Source: Planomonospora sp. ID67723
Lineage (GTDB): Bacteria; Actinomycetota; Actinomycetes; Streptosporangiales; Streptosporangiaceae
Length of the DNA stretch: 64,000 nucleotides
Assembly (NCBI RefSeq): GCF_015711605.1
Contig: NZ_JABTEZ010000001.1
Span: forward strand, 2,198,001-2,262,000
Reading direction: 5' to 3'
Position numbers and translations under genes: made by a program. The notes beneath the pieces are model-generated. The model saw only the letters and a program-made list of their open reading frames with translations. It did not search any database and was not told where the DNA came from. Shown here one piece after another: positions 26,120 through 34,346 of the stretch. Each line of letters begins with the position of its first letter. Within the stretch, counting starts at the first letter, position 1.

Positions 26120-27436
26120 TCAGCTGGCGCGGGTGAGCGCCTCGACCGCCCAACCGGCCGCGGTGAGGGCCCGCCGGCTGATTTCCTGCGTCGGCTCGCC
26201 TGCGTTGCGCTGGTACTGGAGGTCGACGATCACATTGTTGATGCGGACGACGACCGTCACCGAATAGGCATCGGTGATCACTTCTCCCCAGAACGCCTCG
26301 TTCCCCAGGCCGGCGGCCTTGCGCGGGGCGGTCTGGGTCCTTCCGTTCTGGCTGCCCGCGGACCGGGTGCCGTGGGCGAAGCGGGCTGCGAAAGCCCGCG
26401 CGGCCTCATCCGCTCCCGAGTACAGCTTCGGGTTGAGGGAGAGATGGCGCTGCAGCGAAGCCGGGTCGTCCGAGTTCATGGGCCCCCAGACGCAGCCGTC
26501 CCCCCATTCGCCGGGTTCCTTCTCCACTTCGAGCTGTGCCAGCTGTTGCGGGGTGAACAGCTTGCATACCGAGGGCTTCTTGCTGAAAGGGCCCGGATCG
26601 ACATAGGGGGCCGCGCTGGCCGCCGGAGCCGGGGGAGGGGAAGGAGCTTCGGACATGCTCCAGAGCACTCCGCCGGTGACCACGAGAGCAGAGGCGACGG
26701 CGAGTCCGGCGATGAGGAGGGGTTTGCGGCGGGAGGAGGCGGGGCGGGGGGCGAGGCTCTCCAGGGCCAGCCGGACGGAGGTGGCGTCGGGGCGGTGGGC
26801 GGGGTTCTCCGCGAGCATGCCGTCCAGGAGCGGGGCGAGGGGGCCCGATCCGGTGAAGCCGGTCTCCGGGGAGGCCAGCGGGGTGCCGTCGGCGGTGCGG
26901 ATGCCGGAGCCGGTCCCCGGCAGGTGCCCCTCGACCGCGGTGAACAGGGCGGCGCCGAGGTCGCGCAGGTCGTCGGCGGGAGCCGGAGCGGCGACGCCGG
27001 TCAGGACGACGAGGCCGTCCGGGGTGAGCAGGATGGTGTCCGGGGTCGCGGTGAGGCGGAGACCTCGTCCCTGGGCGGCGGTCAGGGCGTCCAGGACCTT
27101 CAGGCCGACCTCGGCCGCCCGCCCGGCGGGCAGCGGGCCCTCGGCGCGGACGGTCTGCATCAGCGAGCGCCCCTCGACGGACTCCAGGACCAGCCACATC
27201 CGGTCGGAGGCCGGGATCACGTCGTGCAGCGCGACGACGCCGGGGTGCCGGAGGTCGGCCGCCGCGCGGATCTGGCCCATCAGCCAGTCGCGGTGCGGGC
27301 CCGGAGGCGGGAGCCGCACCTCGGAGATCGTGACGTCGCGGTGCAGCGCCTCGTCCCGGGCGCGCCAGCTCGTGCCGGTGTGGTCGCGGCGCTCCAGCAG
27401 GCGGTAGCGCCCGGCGAGCAGGTTCGGGTCGGTCAT
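26120..27436 (-). CDS. Receptor-like pseudokinase (fourth gene of kinase operon)
   Basis: A 438-residue protein with the PASTA-less receptor-kinase layout: kinase-like domain (about 8-255), one span (about 262-285) and an extracellular domain with two Cys (VCKLFTPQQ and DGCVWGP). The kinase fold is recognisable (GRYRLLERRDHTGTSWRARDEALHRDV), but the catalytic residues are gone. The ATP-binding Lys is replaced (VTISEV), the HRD loop reads GLRLTATPDTILL, and DFG reads LTG. It should not phosphorylate. It overlaps the active kinase before it by 4 bp, so it may be an allosteric partner or a receptor subunit. Confidence 0.85.
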   Translation of the reverse strand: MTDPNLLAGRYRLLERRDHTGTSWRARDEALHRDVTISEVRLPPPGPHRDWLMGQIRAAADLRHPGVVALHDVIPASDRMWLVLESVEGRSLMQTVRAEGPLPAGRAAEVGLKVLDALTAAQGRGLRLTATPDTILLTPDGLVVLTGVAAPAPADDLRDLGAALFTAVEGHLPGTGSGIRTADGTPLASPETGFTGSGPLAPLLDGMLAENPAHRPDATSVRLALESLAPRPASSRRKPLLIAGLAVASALVVTGGVLWSMSEAPSPPPAPAASAAPYVDPGPFSKKPSVCKLFTPQQLAQLEVEKEPGEWGDGCVWGPMNSDDPASLQRHLSLNPKLYSGADEAARAFAARFAHGTRSAGSQNGRTQTAPRKAAGLGNEAFWGEVITDAYSVTVVVRINNVIVDLQYQRNAGEPTQEISRRALTAAGWAVEALTRAS

Positions 27437-28944
27437 CCCCGCCGCTCCAGGCTCCGGGCGACGAGCTTGGCGGTGCGCAGGGCCCGGCGGCGAAGCTCGG
27501 CTGTGGGGCGCTTGCCCGTCATCGACACGCCGACCTCGACCAGCAGATTGCTGGTGCGGAAGCGGACCGTGCTGTGGATCCGGTCATCCAGGACGTTCGT
27601 GTCGTAGGCGAACGCCTCGTCACCGATGCCTTCGACGTCTCTGAGCGGACCGGTCGAGCCGAAGACGCCCTTCCCGGCGTCGGACTTGGTCTTGCTGTGT
27701 TCGGCGGTGAAGAACTCGTGCGCGGCCTCGGGGCCGGTCTTCTTCGGAGTGGGGCCGTGCAGGGTCAGGGAGACGCGGAGCTCCGGGTCGTTGTCGAGGC
27801 TGTCCCAGACGCACGACGCCTCCAGGCCGCGCTGATGGCTGGCCGGTATCTCGGATGCGGCGGCACCGGGGACCACGGCCCGGGCCTGCGCGTCGGTCAG
27901 CAGGGAGCACAGTTCGGGCGCGGTGGCGAAGCGCCCGGCGCGGGGGTCGGGGCCGGTGGGGACCACGGCGGGCGGCTCCGTGCCGTTCATGGTGAGCAGC
28001 ACCGCCGCCGCGGTCCCGGCCGCGGCCACCGCCAGTCCCGCCCCGGCGATCAGTCCGGTACGGCGCCGCCTCGGTGCCGGGGCCGCCTGCGGTTCGGCCG
28101 CCGGGGAGAGCGGCCCGGCGGACCGGCCGAGGGAGACCTGGCGGAGGGCGGAGCGGAGCGCGCTCTCGCCGGGCCGGTCACGCGGGTCCTTGGCCAGCAT
28201 GGCCAGCAGCACCGGGGCCAGCCCGCCGGCCCGGCCGGGGTACGGGGTCTCCTGGGTGAGCACCGCGCCCAGCGTCGCGACCGGGGTGCCGCGGTGGAAC
28301 GGGCCCTTGCCCTCGACGGCGGCGTACAGCGTCGCACCCAGCGACCACAGGTCGGCCGCCGGGCCGTCGCCGGTGCCGCGCAGCCGTTCCGGGGCGATGT
28401 AGCCGGGAGAGCCGACCAGCGCGTCCGGTGAGGTGAGCTGGGCGTCGCCTTCGAGGGTGGCGATGCCGAAGTCGGTCAGCAGCACGCCGCCGTCCTGGCT
28501 GAGCATGATGTTGGCGGGCTTCACGTCGCGGTGCATGATGCCCCGGCTGTGCGCGAGGGCCAGCGCGTCGAGCATGGCCGCGCCGATCGCGGCCACCCGG
28601 CCGGGCGGGAGCGGGCCGCCGGAGCGGATCGCCTGCTCCAGGGAGTGCCCCCGGACCAGGTCCATCACGATCCAGGGCCGGTCGTCCTGGGCGATGACGT
28701 CGTGCACCGCCACGATGGCCGGGTGGCTGAGCCGTGCGGCGGCCCTGGCCTCGCGGAGCGTGCGCTCGCGCATCTCGGCCCGGTGCGCCGCGGGCAGGTG
28801 GGAGGCGAGCCGGACCTCCTTGATCGCGACCTCGCGGTGCAGCAACTCGTCGCGGGCCCGCCAGACCGTGCCCATCCCGCCCTCGCCGAGCTTCTCGACC
28901 GCCCGGTAGCGGTCCGCGAGTACGGGGAACGGCGCGTCAGCCAT
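27433..28944 (-). CDS. Receptor Ser/Thr protein kinase (third gene of kinase operon)
   Basis: A 503-residue transmembrane kinase with all catalytic elements: Gly loop GEGGMGTV (about 20-27), Lys42 in AIKEVRL, H138-R139-D140 in MHRDVKPANIML, D158-F-G, and APERL. One span (about residues 297-320) leads to an extracellular domain with Cys in PELCSLLTDAQ and ASCVWDS, followed by GIGDEAFAYDT and an RFRTSNLLVEVGV strand. The outer domain is shared by all four products of the operon and resembles DUF3558-type sensor or lipoprotein domains (inference). It overlaps both neighbours. Confidence 0.92.
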   Translation of the reverse strand: MADAPFPVLADRYRAVEKLGEGGMGTVWRARDELLHREVAIKEVRLASHLPAAHRAEMRERTLREARAAARLSHPAIVAVHDVIAQDDRPWIVMDLVRGHSLEQAIRSGGPLPPGRVAAIGAAMLDALALAHSRGIMHRDVKPANIMLSQDGGVLLTDFGIATLEGDAQLTSPDALVGSPGYIAPERLRGTGDGPAADLWSLGATLYAAVEGKGPFHRGTPVATLGAVLTQETPYPGRAGGLAPVLLAMLAKDPRDRPGESALRSALRQVSLGRSAGPLSPAAEPQAAPAPRRRRTGLIAGAGLAVAAAGTAAAVLLTMNGTEPPAVVPTGPDPRAGRFATAPELCSLLTDAQARAVVPGAAASEIPASHQRGLEASCVWDSLDNDPELRVSLTLHGPTPKKTGPEAAHEFFTAEHSKTKSDAGKGVFGSTGPLRDVEGIGDEAFAYDTNVLDDRIHSTVRFRTSNLLVEVGVSMTGKRPTAELRRRALRTAKLVARSLERRG

Positions 28945-30595
28945 TGGCGTTCAGGGCCTCGGCGACCCAGCGGGCGGCCTTCCCGGCGTTCCCCGCGATC
29001 TCGCCGTCGGGGTCCGTCTTGACGCCGCCCCGCTCGTACTCGACCTCGGCGATCATGTTGCTGACCCGGACGATCACGGTCACCCGGTACGACCCGCCGT
29101 ACATGGTGATCGGAACGTGCGCGGCGGAGATGAACGCCTCCTCTCCGACGCCGGCCATGTCCTGCGGCGGCAGCGGCTTGGGCGTGGCGAACTGCCCCTT
29201 GTCGACGGTGTCCTTCTTCTTTCCCGCCAGATACTCCTTCGCGCGGGCGATCCCCGAGGCGTCCTGCTTCTGGGGCACCAGCCGCACCCGCAGGTCGTAC
29301 TTCTCGACGTTGGGCTTGCGCCAATCCTGGTTGAGCCAGTTGCACTCGCCGAGCTCGACCTCGGAGCTGCGGAAGCCGGGCACCAGCTCGCCCGCCTGCT
29401 GGTCGGTGAGCAGGCCGCACGCGCGCGGCGCGGCGGCGAAGCGCGCCTTGGCCCCGGCGGTGGGCCGGGCGGCGGCCTGGTCCTCGTCCGAACCGGCCAG
29501 CACCGGGGCGAGCAGCACGCCGACGGCGATCGACATGCCGGCGAGCAGCACGCCGGTCAGCGCCACGACCGAGCGGGGCACCAGCACGCCCTGGCGGATC
29601 ACCGACCGTTCGGTCGGGGCGGTGGAGTCGGCCGGCACGCTCGCGGAGGGCTCGTCCCGGAGGGGGCGAGAGGCGAACGGGACGAGATCACGCGAGGTGG
29701 GGGCCGTCGCCCCGGCATCCGTTGTCCCAGGACCCGCCGCGCCGTGACCCGCCGCGCCGTGACCCGCCGCGCCGGGGGCCGGCACGCCGGTGCCCGCCGG
29801 CGTGTCCACGCGCACGGGCATCGTCATGTCCGGTGAGGCGGGTGCGGCGGCCTCCGGCGAGGGGGGTGCGAGACCTTCCTGCGGCACGGGCGGCGGAGCC
29901 GGGAAGGACGCCGTCCGCCGGTGGACGTCCGGCGGCACGGCCTCTCCGGGGGGGAAGGGCTGGGGAGCGGCCGGCGTCGCGTCGGGCGGCGGGGACGCCG
30001 CAGGCTGCGCGGCCACGAGCGTCGCGTCGGGCGGTGGCGCCGCGGGCCGGGGGGCGACCAGCGTCGCGTCGGGCGGAAGCCCCGGGGGCAGGGCGGGGGC
30101 GTGCCGGGAGATCCCCATCAGCTCCCCCCGGATCGTGCCCGGGTCGGGGCGGAGCGCGGGGTCGCCGGAGAGCAACCGGAACAGGATCGGCGCGATCGGG
30201 CCGGCGTTCCGGATCGGGGCGCCGGGGGAGGGCGGGTTCCCCTCGACGGCGGCGTAGAGCGTCGCGCCCAGGGACCACAGGTCGGCGGCGGGGCTCGCGT
30301 TGCCCTCGGGCGCGGTGTAGGCCGGGGACCTGAGCGTCGGACCGGTCAGGAGCACCTGGTCGTGCGGGCCGACCAGCACCGATCCCGGCCGCACGTCCCC
30401 GTGCGGCATCCCGTGGTTGTGCAGGCTCACGAGCTGGTCCAGCACGGCCACGCCGATCATGGCGGCCCGCGCGGGGGACAGCGGGCCGTCCCGCTCGATC
30501 AGGAGCTCCAGCGACATCTGCCCGCCGTAGGCTCCCTGGTCTGGCTGAGGCCCGGCGTGCCTGCCCTGCCGCCGGGGCGTGTCTGCCTGGTTCAT
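28937..30595 (-). CDS. N-lobe-less receptor pseudokinase (second gene of kinase operon)
   Basis: A 552-residue protein whose kinase-like part begins straight at the C-lobe (SLELLIERDGPLSPARAAM). The Gly loop and ATP-binding Lys are absent. The catalytic loop is altered to HGDVRPGSVLV (residues 65-75) and DFG to LTG, while the AYTAPEGN and ADLWSLGATLYAAVEG helices remain. A Pro/Ala-rich linker of about 200 residues with PPDATLVA repeats follows, then a span (about 350) and the common Cys-bearing outer domain. It begins inside the stop of the preceding kinase (ATGA overlap) and ends inside the start of the next, so it is clearly a functional gene, not debris. Confidence 0.85.
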   Translation of the reverse strand: MNQADTPRRQGRHAGPQPDQGAYGGQMSLELLIERDGPLSPARAAMIGVAVLDQLVSLHNHGMPHGDVRPGSVLVGPHDQVLLTGPTLRSPAYTAPEGNASPAADLWSLGATLYAAVEGNPPSPGAPIRNAGPIAPILFRLLSGDPALRPDPGTIRGELMGISRHAPALPPGLPPDATLVAPRPAAPPPDATLVAAQPAASPPPDATPAAPQPFPPGEAVPPDVHRRTASFPAPPPVPQEGLAPPSPEAAAPASPDMTMPVRVDTPAGTGVPAPGAAGHGAAGHGAAGPGTTDAGATAPTSRDLVPFASRPLRDEPSASVPADSTAPTERSVIRQGVLVPRSVVALTGVLLAGMSIAVGVLLAPVLAGSDEDQAAARPTAGAKARFAAAPRACGLLTDQQAGELVPGFRSSEVELGECNWLNQDWRKPNVEKYDLRVRLVPQKQDASGIARAKEYLAGKKKDTVDKGQFATPKPLPPQDMAGVGEEAFISAAHVPITMYGGSYRVTVIVRVSNMIAEVEYERGGVKTDPDGEIAGNAGKAARWVAEALNANG

Positions 30596-32187
30596 CCCGT
30601 CGCCTTCTGCTTGTTCAACGCCTCCGCGATCCAGGTCGCGGCGGTGTGGGCGCCGCTCCGGATCGCCGGGCCGTCCTTGGTCCCGTCCACCACTGTGTAG
30701 CCGACCTCGACGACCAGGTTGTCGACGCGGAGCGTCACGTAGCTCTGTTCGAGCCTGCCGGTCTTGCGGTTCTCGTAGACGTCGTAGCCGAACGACTCCT
30801 CCCCGACGGGCTTCACCGGCAGCGGGCCGGTGTTCCTGGCGGAGCGGGACCCGGCCGAGATCTCCGGCCAGCTCCAGGCGATCTGACCGGTGGGGATGGT
30901 GCCGTTGCGCCGGTTGACGAAGAGCTCGTGGGCCTGGCGGGGGCTCTTGCCCCACTGCTTGTCCAGGCCGGCGGGGTCGACCGAGAGCCCCTTGCCGGAG
31001 GTGGTCCACTCGCAGCCGCCCTTGTTGTTGGGCTTTCCCCCGCCGGTCAGGGCGGGCAGGAGCTGCCTGACCCGCTCCGCGGTGACCAGCGTGCACAGGT
31101 CGACCGGGGTGGCGAAGGCGCCGGGCTTCTCGCTGAGCTCCACCGGCCCGGCCTCCGCCGTACGGTCGCCGGTGAGATGGACCACGGCCATGGTGGTCCC
31201 GATGACCGCCGCGACCGCCGCCACCTCCGCGGCGGCCCAGAGCAGTGCCCGGCCCCTGCGCGGGCCGCGGGCCGGGTGGACCGCCGGGGAGGTGCGGTCC
31301 GGTCCGGTGGGGGCCGGGGACGACGGGACGCGGTGGTCCGCCGTTGCGGAGAGTGCGGACGCCGGACGGTCGAGGGCGATTTCCCCGAGCACCCGGGAGA
31401 CCTCCTCGAAGGAGGGCCGGGCCACGGGCAGCGGGTCCAGCATGCGCATCAGCAGCGGTCCCAGCGCGCCCGCGCGCTCGGGCGGGCGGGGCGGCTCGGT
31501 GAGCACCTTGCTGAGCGCCGAGATGGGGGTCTCGGCGGGGTGCGGGGGCACGCCCTCGACGGCGAAGTACAGGGTGGCGCCGAGCGACCACAGGTCGGAG
31601 TGGGGTCCGCCGCGCTCGCCGCGCAGCCGCTCCGGGGCGATGTAGTTGGGGGAGCCGACCAGGCGGCTGGTCTGCCCCGAGGTGGCATCGCCCTCGGCGA
31701 CGGCGATGCCGAAGTCGGTGAGGACGGCCTTGCCGGTCCGGGTGAGGAAGATGTTGCCGGGTTTGACGTCCCGGTGGAGCACTCCGGCGGCGTGCGCGGC
31801 GGCCAGCGCGCTGACGATGCCCACGCCGACCCGGGCCGCCTGGATCGGCGGGAGCGGCCGCCGCTCCGTGACGGTCCGCTCAAGGGACTCGCCGGTGAGC
31901 AACTCCATGACGATCCACGGGCGGTCGTCCTCGACGACCACGTCGTGGATGGTGATGATGGACGGGTGCTTGAGCCGGGCGGCCAGGTTGGCCTCGCGCA
32001 GCGCGGCGGCGAACACGTCTTGGCGCTGGAGAGGGGGGAGGTCCGGCGGGAGCCGTACCTCCTTGACCGCCACGTCGCGGCGGAGCGTCTCGTCGGCGGC
32101 GAGCCACACCGTGCCCATACCGCCCTCGGCGAGCGGGTTGAGCAGGCGGTAACGGCCCGCCAGCACCTGCGTGTCGATCCTGCTCAC
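30592..32187 (-). CDS. Receptor Ser/Thr protein kinase (first gene of kinase operon)
   Basis: A 531-residue transmembrane kinase with intact motifs: Gly loop AEGGMGTV, Lys42 in VAVKEVRL, H138-R139-D140 in LHRDVKPGNIFL, D158-F-G, and APERLRG (184-190). The activation segment contains Ser and Thr (GDATSGQTSRLVGS) for autophosphorylation. A span at about 314-338 leads to the extracellular domain with Cys in DLCTLVTAER and GGCEWTTS. The GTG at 32187 is chosen because the protein then begins shortly before GRYRLL, as in relatives. A TTG 24 bases earlier is possible. It heads the four-gene operon. Confidence 0.92.
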   Translation of the reverse strand: MSRIDTQVLAGRYRLLNPLAEGGMGTVWLAADETLRRDVAVKEVRLPPDLPPLQRQDVFAAALREANLAARLKHPSIITIHDVVVEDDRPWIVMELLTGESLERTVTERRPLPPIQAARVGVGIVSALAAAHAAGVLHRDVKPGNIFLTRTGKAVLTDFGIAVAEGDATSGQTSRLVGSPNYIAPERLRGERGGPHSDLWSLGATLYFAVEGVPPHPAETPISALSKVLTEPPRPPERAGALGPLLMRMLDPLPVARPSFEEVSRVLGEIALDRPASALSATADHRVPSSPAPTGPDRTSPAVHPARGPRRGRALLWAAAEVAAVAAVIGTTMAVVHLTGDRTAEAGPVELSEKPGAFATPVDLCTLVTAERVRQLLPALTGGGKPNNKGGCEWTTSGKGLSVDPAGLDKQWGKSPRQAHELFVNRRNGTIPTGQIAWSWPEISAGSRSARNTGPLPVKPVGEESFGYDVYENRKTGRLEQSYVTLRVDNLVVEVGYTVVDGTKDGPAIRSGAHTAATWIAEALNKQKATG

Positions 32188-32365
32188 CTCGTTCGCTGTC
32201 GTGTCGCGCAAAGAAAGATAGTCACTGAGAGGGATATGGACCAATAATCGCTGGTTCCTGGAGAAGGCTCCGAGGGCCGGTGATCTCCCTCGACGTCCTC
32301 TTGAAGCCGGAACCCATGATCGATAGCATGGGGCTCCCTTCGATACGCGAGGAGGTGAGGAGTAG

Positions 32366-32413
32366 ATGTTCATCCCGATGACGCGCTCCCACCTCGGGCG
32401 GCAGATCGCCTGA
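32366..32413 (+). CDS. Candidate 15-codon leader peptide before the acetyltransferase
   Basis: The frame ATG...TGA encodes MFIPMTRSHLGRQIA and is preceded by an excellent ribosome site (GAGGAGGTGAGGAG, 4-10 nt from ATG). It ends 36 bp before the TTG start of the GNAT gene. A strong ribosome site on so short a frame suggests a translated leader controlling the next gene. No run of one amino acid that would mark classical attenuation is present. Confidence 0.45.
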   Translation: MFIPMTRSHLGRQIA

Positions 32414-32449
32414 GACCGGAGAGCGCAACCCGCTCTTACGGAGTTCCAC

Positions 32450-33391
32450 TTGTCTGATCTGGTTTTCCGTCCGCTCAAGGCGGACGAGCTCGACCTGTTC
32501 CACAGCTACGCCACCCCGCCGGCCTCCGGCGTGGGCGCCCGGAGCCTCCCCTTCGAGAAGCTCGGCTACCGGCACGACTGGCTCTGGGTCGCCCTGCGCG
32601 GCGACGAGGTGGTCGCCCGGGCCGGGTTCTGGGGGCCGCCGGACCACGCGCACCCGTTCAGCCTCGACCTGTTCGACCCGGGCGCCGGGCCCGACGGGAT
32701 CGAGGCGGGCGCCGCCCTGCTGAGGGCCGCCTACGCCGAGCTGGTCACGCCCGACTACTCCTCGCCCTCCGGTGACCGCCCCGACTACCACCTGTTCCTG
32801 CCCGCCGACTGGCGGGAGCGGCCCGACGCGCTGGCCGACGCGCAGGCCCGGATCGCCGCCGCGGAGAAGGCCGGGCTGCGGCAGCGGGTCGAGCGGCTGA
32901 ACCTGCGCTGGCTCCCCGAGTACGGCCTGCCGCCCCGGTCCACCCGGCTCACCTTCACCCCGGCGGACGACGACGCGGTGGTCCTGGACCTGCTGGCCCG
33001 GATCCTCGTCGGCAGCCTCGACGACTGGGACCAGCGCGCTCTGAAGGAGAAAGGGCCGGAGGAGACCGCACGGGAGGCGCTGGAGGAGCTGCTCGACTTC
33101 CCCGGCGGCCGTGGGCGCTGGCGGTTCGCCCACGACGCCGCGGGCGAGCTGGTGGGCGTCGTGATGCCCACCCGCAACAGCATGTCCGCGACCATCGGCT
33201 ACATCGGCGTGGACCCCGCCCACCGCGGGCGCCGCTACGCCGACGACCTGGTCGCCGAGGCGCTGCACATCTTCAGCGCCGAAGGAGAGCCCCAGGTCAA
33301 CGACAACACCGACGTCGACAACGCGCCGATGGCGGCGTCGTTCGCCCGGCTCGGCTACCGGGTCGTCGGCCGTCGGATGATCCTCGGCTGA
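32450..33391 (+). CDS. GNAT-family acetyltransferase
   Basis: A 313-residue protein whose C-terminal third is a GNAT fold. Motif A, which binds acetyl-CoA, is seen as IGYIGVDPAHRGRRYADDLVAEAL, followed by DNTDVDNAPMAASFARLGYRVVGRR. The N-terminal 180 residues look like a second, degenerate GNAT-like domain. It starts at TTG with GGAG upstream. The acceptor is unknown; mycothiol synthase also has two GNAT halves, but the sequence here does not otherwise single it out. A putative leader peptide lies just before it. Confidence 0.78.
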   Translation: MSDLVFRPLKADELDLFHSYATPPASGVGARSLPFEKLGYRHDWLWVALRGDEVVARAGFWGPPDHAHPFSLDLFDPGAGPDGIEAGAALLRAAYAELVTPDYSSPSGDRPDYHLFLPADWRERPDALADAQARIAAAEKAGLRQRVERLNLRWLPEYGLPPRSTRLTFTPADDDAVVLDLLARILVGSLDDWDQRALKEKGPEETAREALEELLDFPGGRGRWRFAHDAAGELVGVVMPTRNSMSATIGYIGVDPAHRGRRYADDLVAEALHIFSAEGEPQVNDNTDVDNAPMAASFARLGYRVVGRRMILG

Positions 33392-33482
33392 CGGCGGGGA
33401 CGACGGCGGGGACGGAAGTGAACGCCTCCCGGTGAGCGGCTGTCCTGAGATCCGGCCCGCCGCCTGACGCACGGCCATCGCG

Positions 33483-33523
33483 GACGGCTTGCGCGGAATC
33501 TTCACAATTCCCCGCAAGCCGTC
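33483..33523. promoter_or_regulatory. Long inverted repeat before the OmpR-type regulator
   Basis: Arms 33483-33499 and 33507-33523 match in 16 of 17 pairs around a 7-bp spacer that reads CTTCACA. The right arm ends 27 bp before the regulator start. It can be a terminator for the acetyltransferase or an operator of the two-component system; there is no T run. Confidence 0.5.
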
Positions 33524-33550
33524 TGCATGGACCGGTCCTAAGCTCGCGGC

Positions 33551-34240
33551 ATGGCAACCCCGCAGCAACGACGCGTCCTCGTGGTCGAGGACGACGAGAC
33601 GATCGCGCGAGCCGTACGGCACCGGCTCGTCGCGGAGGGCTTCGACGTGCGCGTCGCCGGGGACGGCGAGGAGGCGCTCGCGGCGTACGCGAAGGCCGAG
33701 CCCGACGTGGTGGTCCTCGACCGCCTGCTTCCCGGCCTCGACGGGCTGGAGGTCTGCCGGCGGATGCAGGCGGCCCGCCCGGTGCCGGTGCTCATGCTCA
33801 CCGCCCTGGGCGAGGAGACCGACCTGCTCGTGGGACTCGGGGTCGGCGCCGACGACTACATGACCAAACCGTTCAGCATGCGCGAGCTGGTGGCCCGGGT
33901 GCACGCGCTGCTGCGGCGGGTGGAGCGGGCCTCCCAGCTCGCCGTGGACGACACGGTGCTGCGGATCGGGGACGTCGAGATCGACACCGCCGAGCGCCGG
34001 GTCTACGTGCGAGGCACGGAGGTCCAGCTCACCCGGACCGAGTTCGACCTGCTGCACCGGATGGCCGAGCGGCCGGGGCAGGTGTTCGAGCGGGAGCGGT
34101 TGCTCGCCGACGTCTGGGGCTTCTCCGAGGCCGCGGCCACCCGGACGGTCGACAGCCACGTGCGGGCGCTGCGCCGCAAGCTCGGCTCCGGGGTCGTCCG
34201 CACGGTCCACGGAGTCGGCTACGCCCTCGTCCGGCCCTGA
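33551..34240 (+). CDS. OmpR/PhoB-family response regulator
   Basis: A 229-residue regulator. The receiver domain shows VEDDE (acidic pair), VVVLDRLLPGLDG (phospho-acceptor Asp) and DYMTKPFSMRELVAR (Lys). The C-terminal winged helix includes LTRTEFDLLHRMAERPGQVFERERLLADVWG and TVDSHVRALRRKLG. It lies about 100 bp upstream of a histidine kinase on the same strand and should act with it. The long inverted repeat upstream may be its own binding site. Confidence 0.95.
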   Translation: MATPQQRRVLVVEDDETIARAVRHRLVAEGFDVRVAGDGEEALAAYAKAEPDVVVLDRLLPGLDGLEVCRRMQAARPVPVLMLTALGEETDLLVGLGVGADDYMTKPFSMRELVARVHALLRRVERASQLAVDDTVLRIGDVEIDTAERRVYVRGTEVQLTRTEFDLLHRMAERPGQVFERERLLADVWGFSEAAATRTVDSHVRALRRKLGSGVVRTVHGVGYALVRP

Positions 34241-34346
34241 TCACGCGGCCGGCTGCCCGATCGCGGTGCGTCCTCCGGCCAGAAATCCGGACGTGTCGGT
34301 TAAATCAGGACGAACTGATCCGCCTCTCCGCCACTCGAACAATGAA

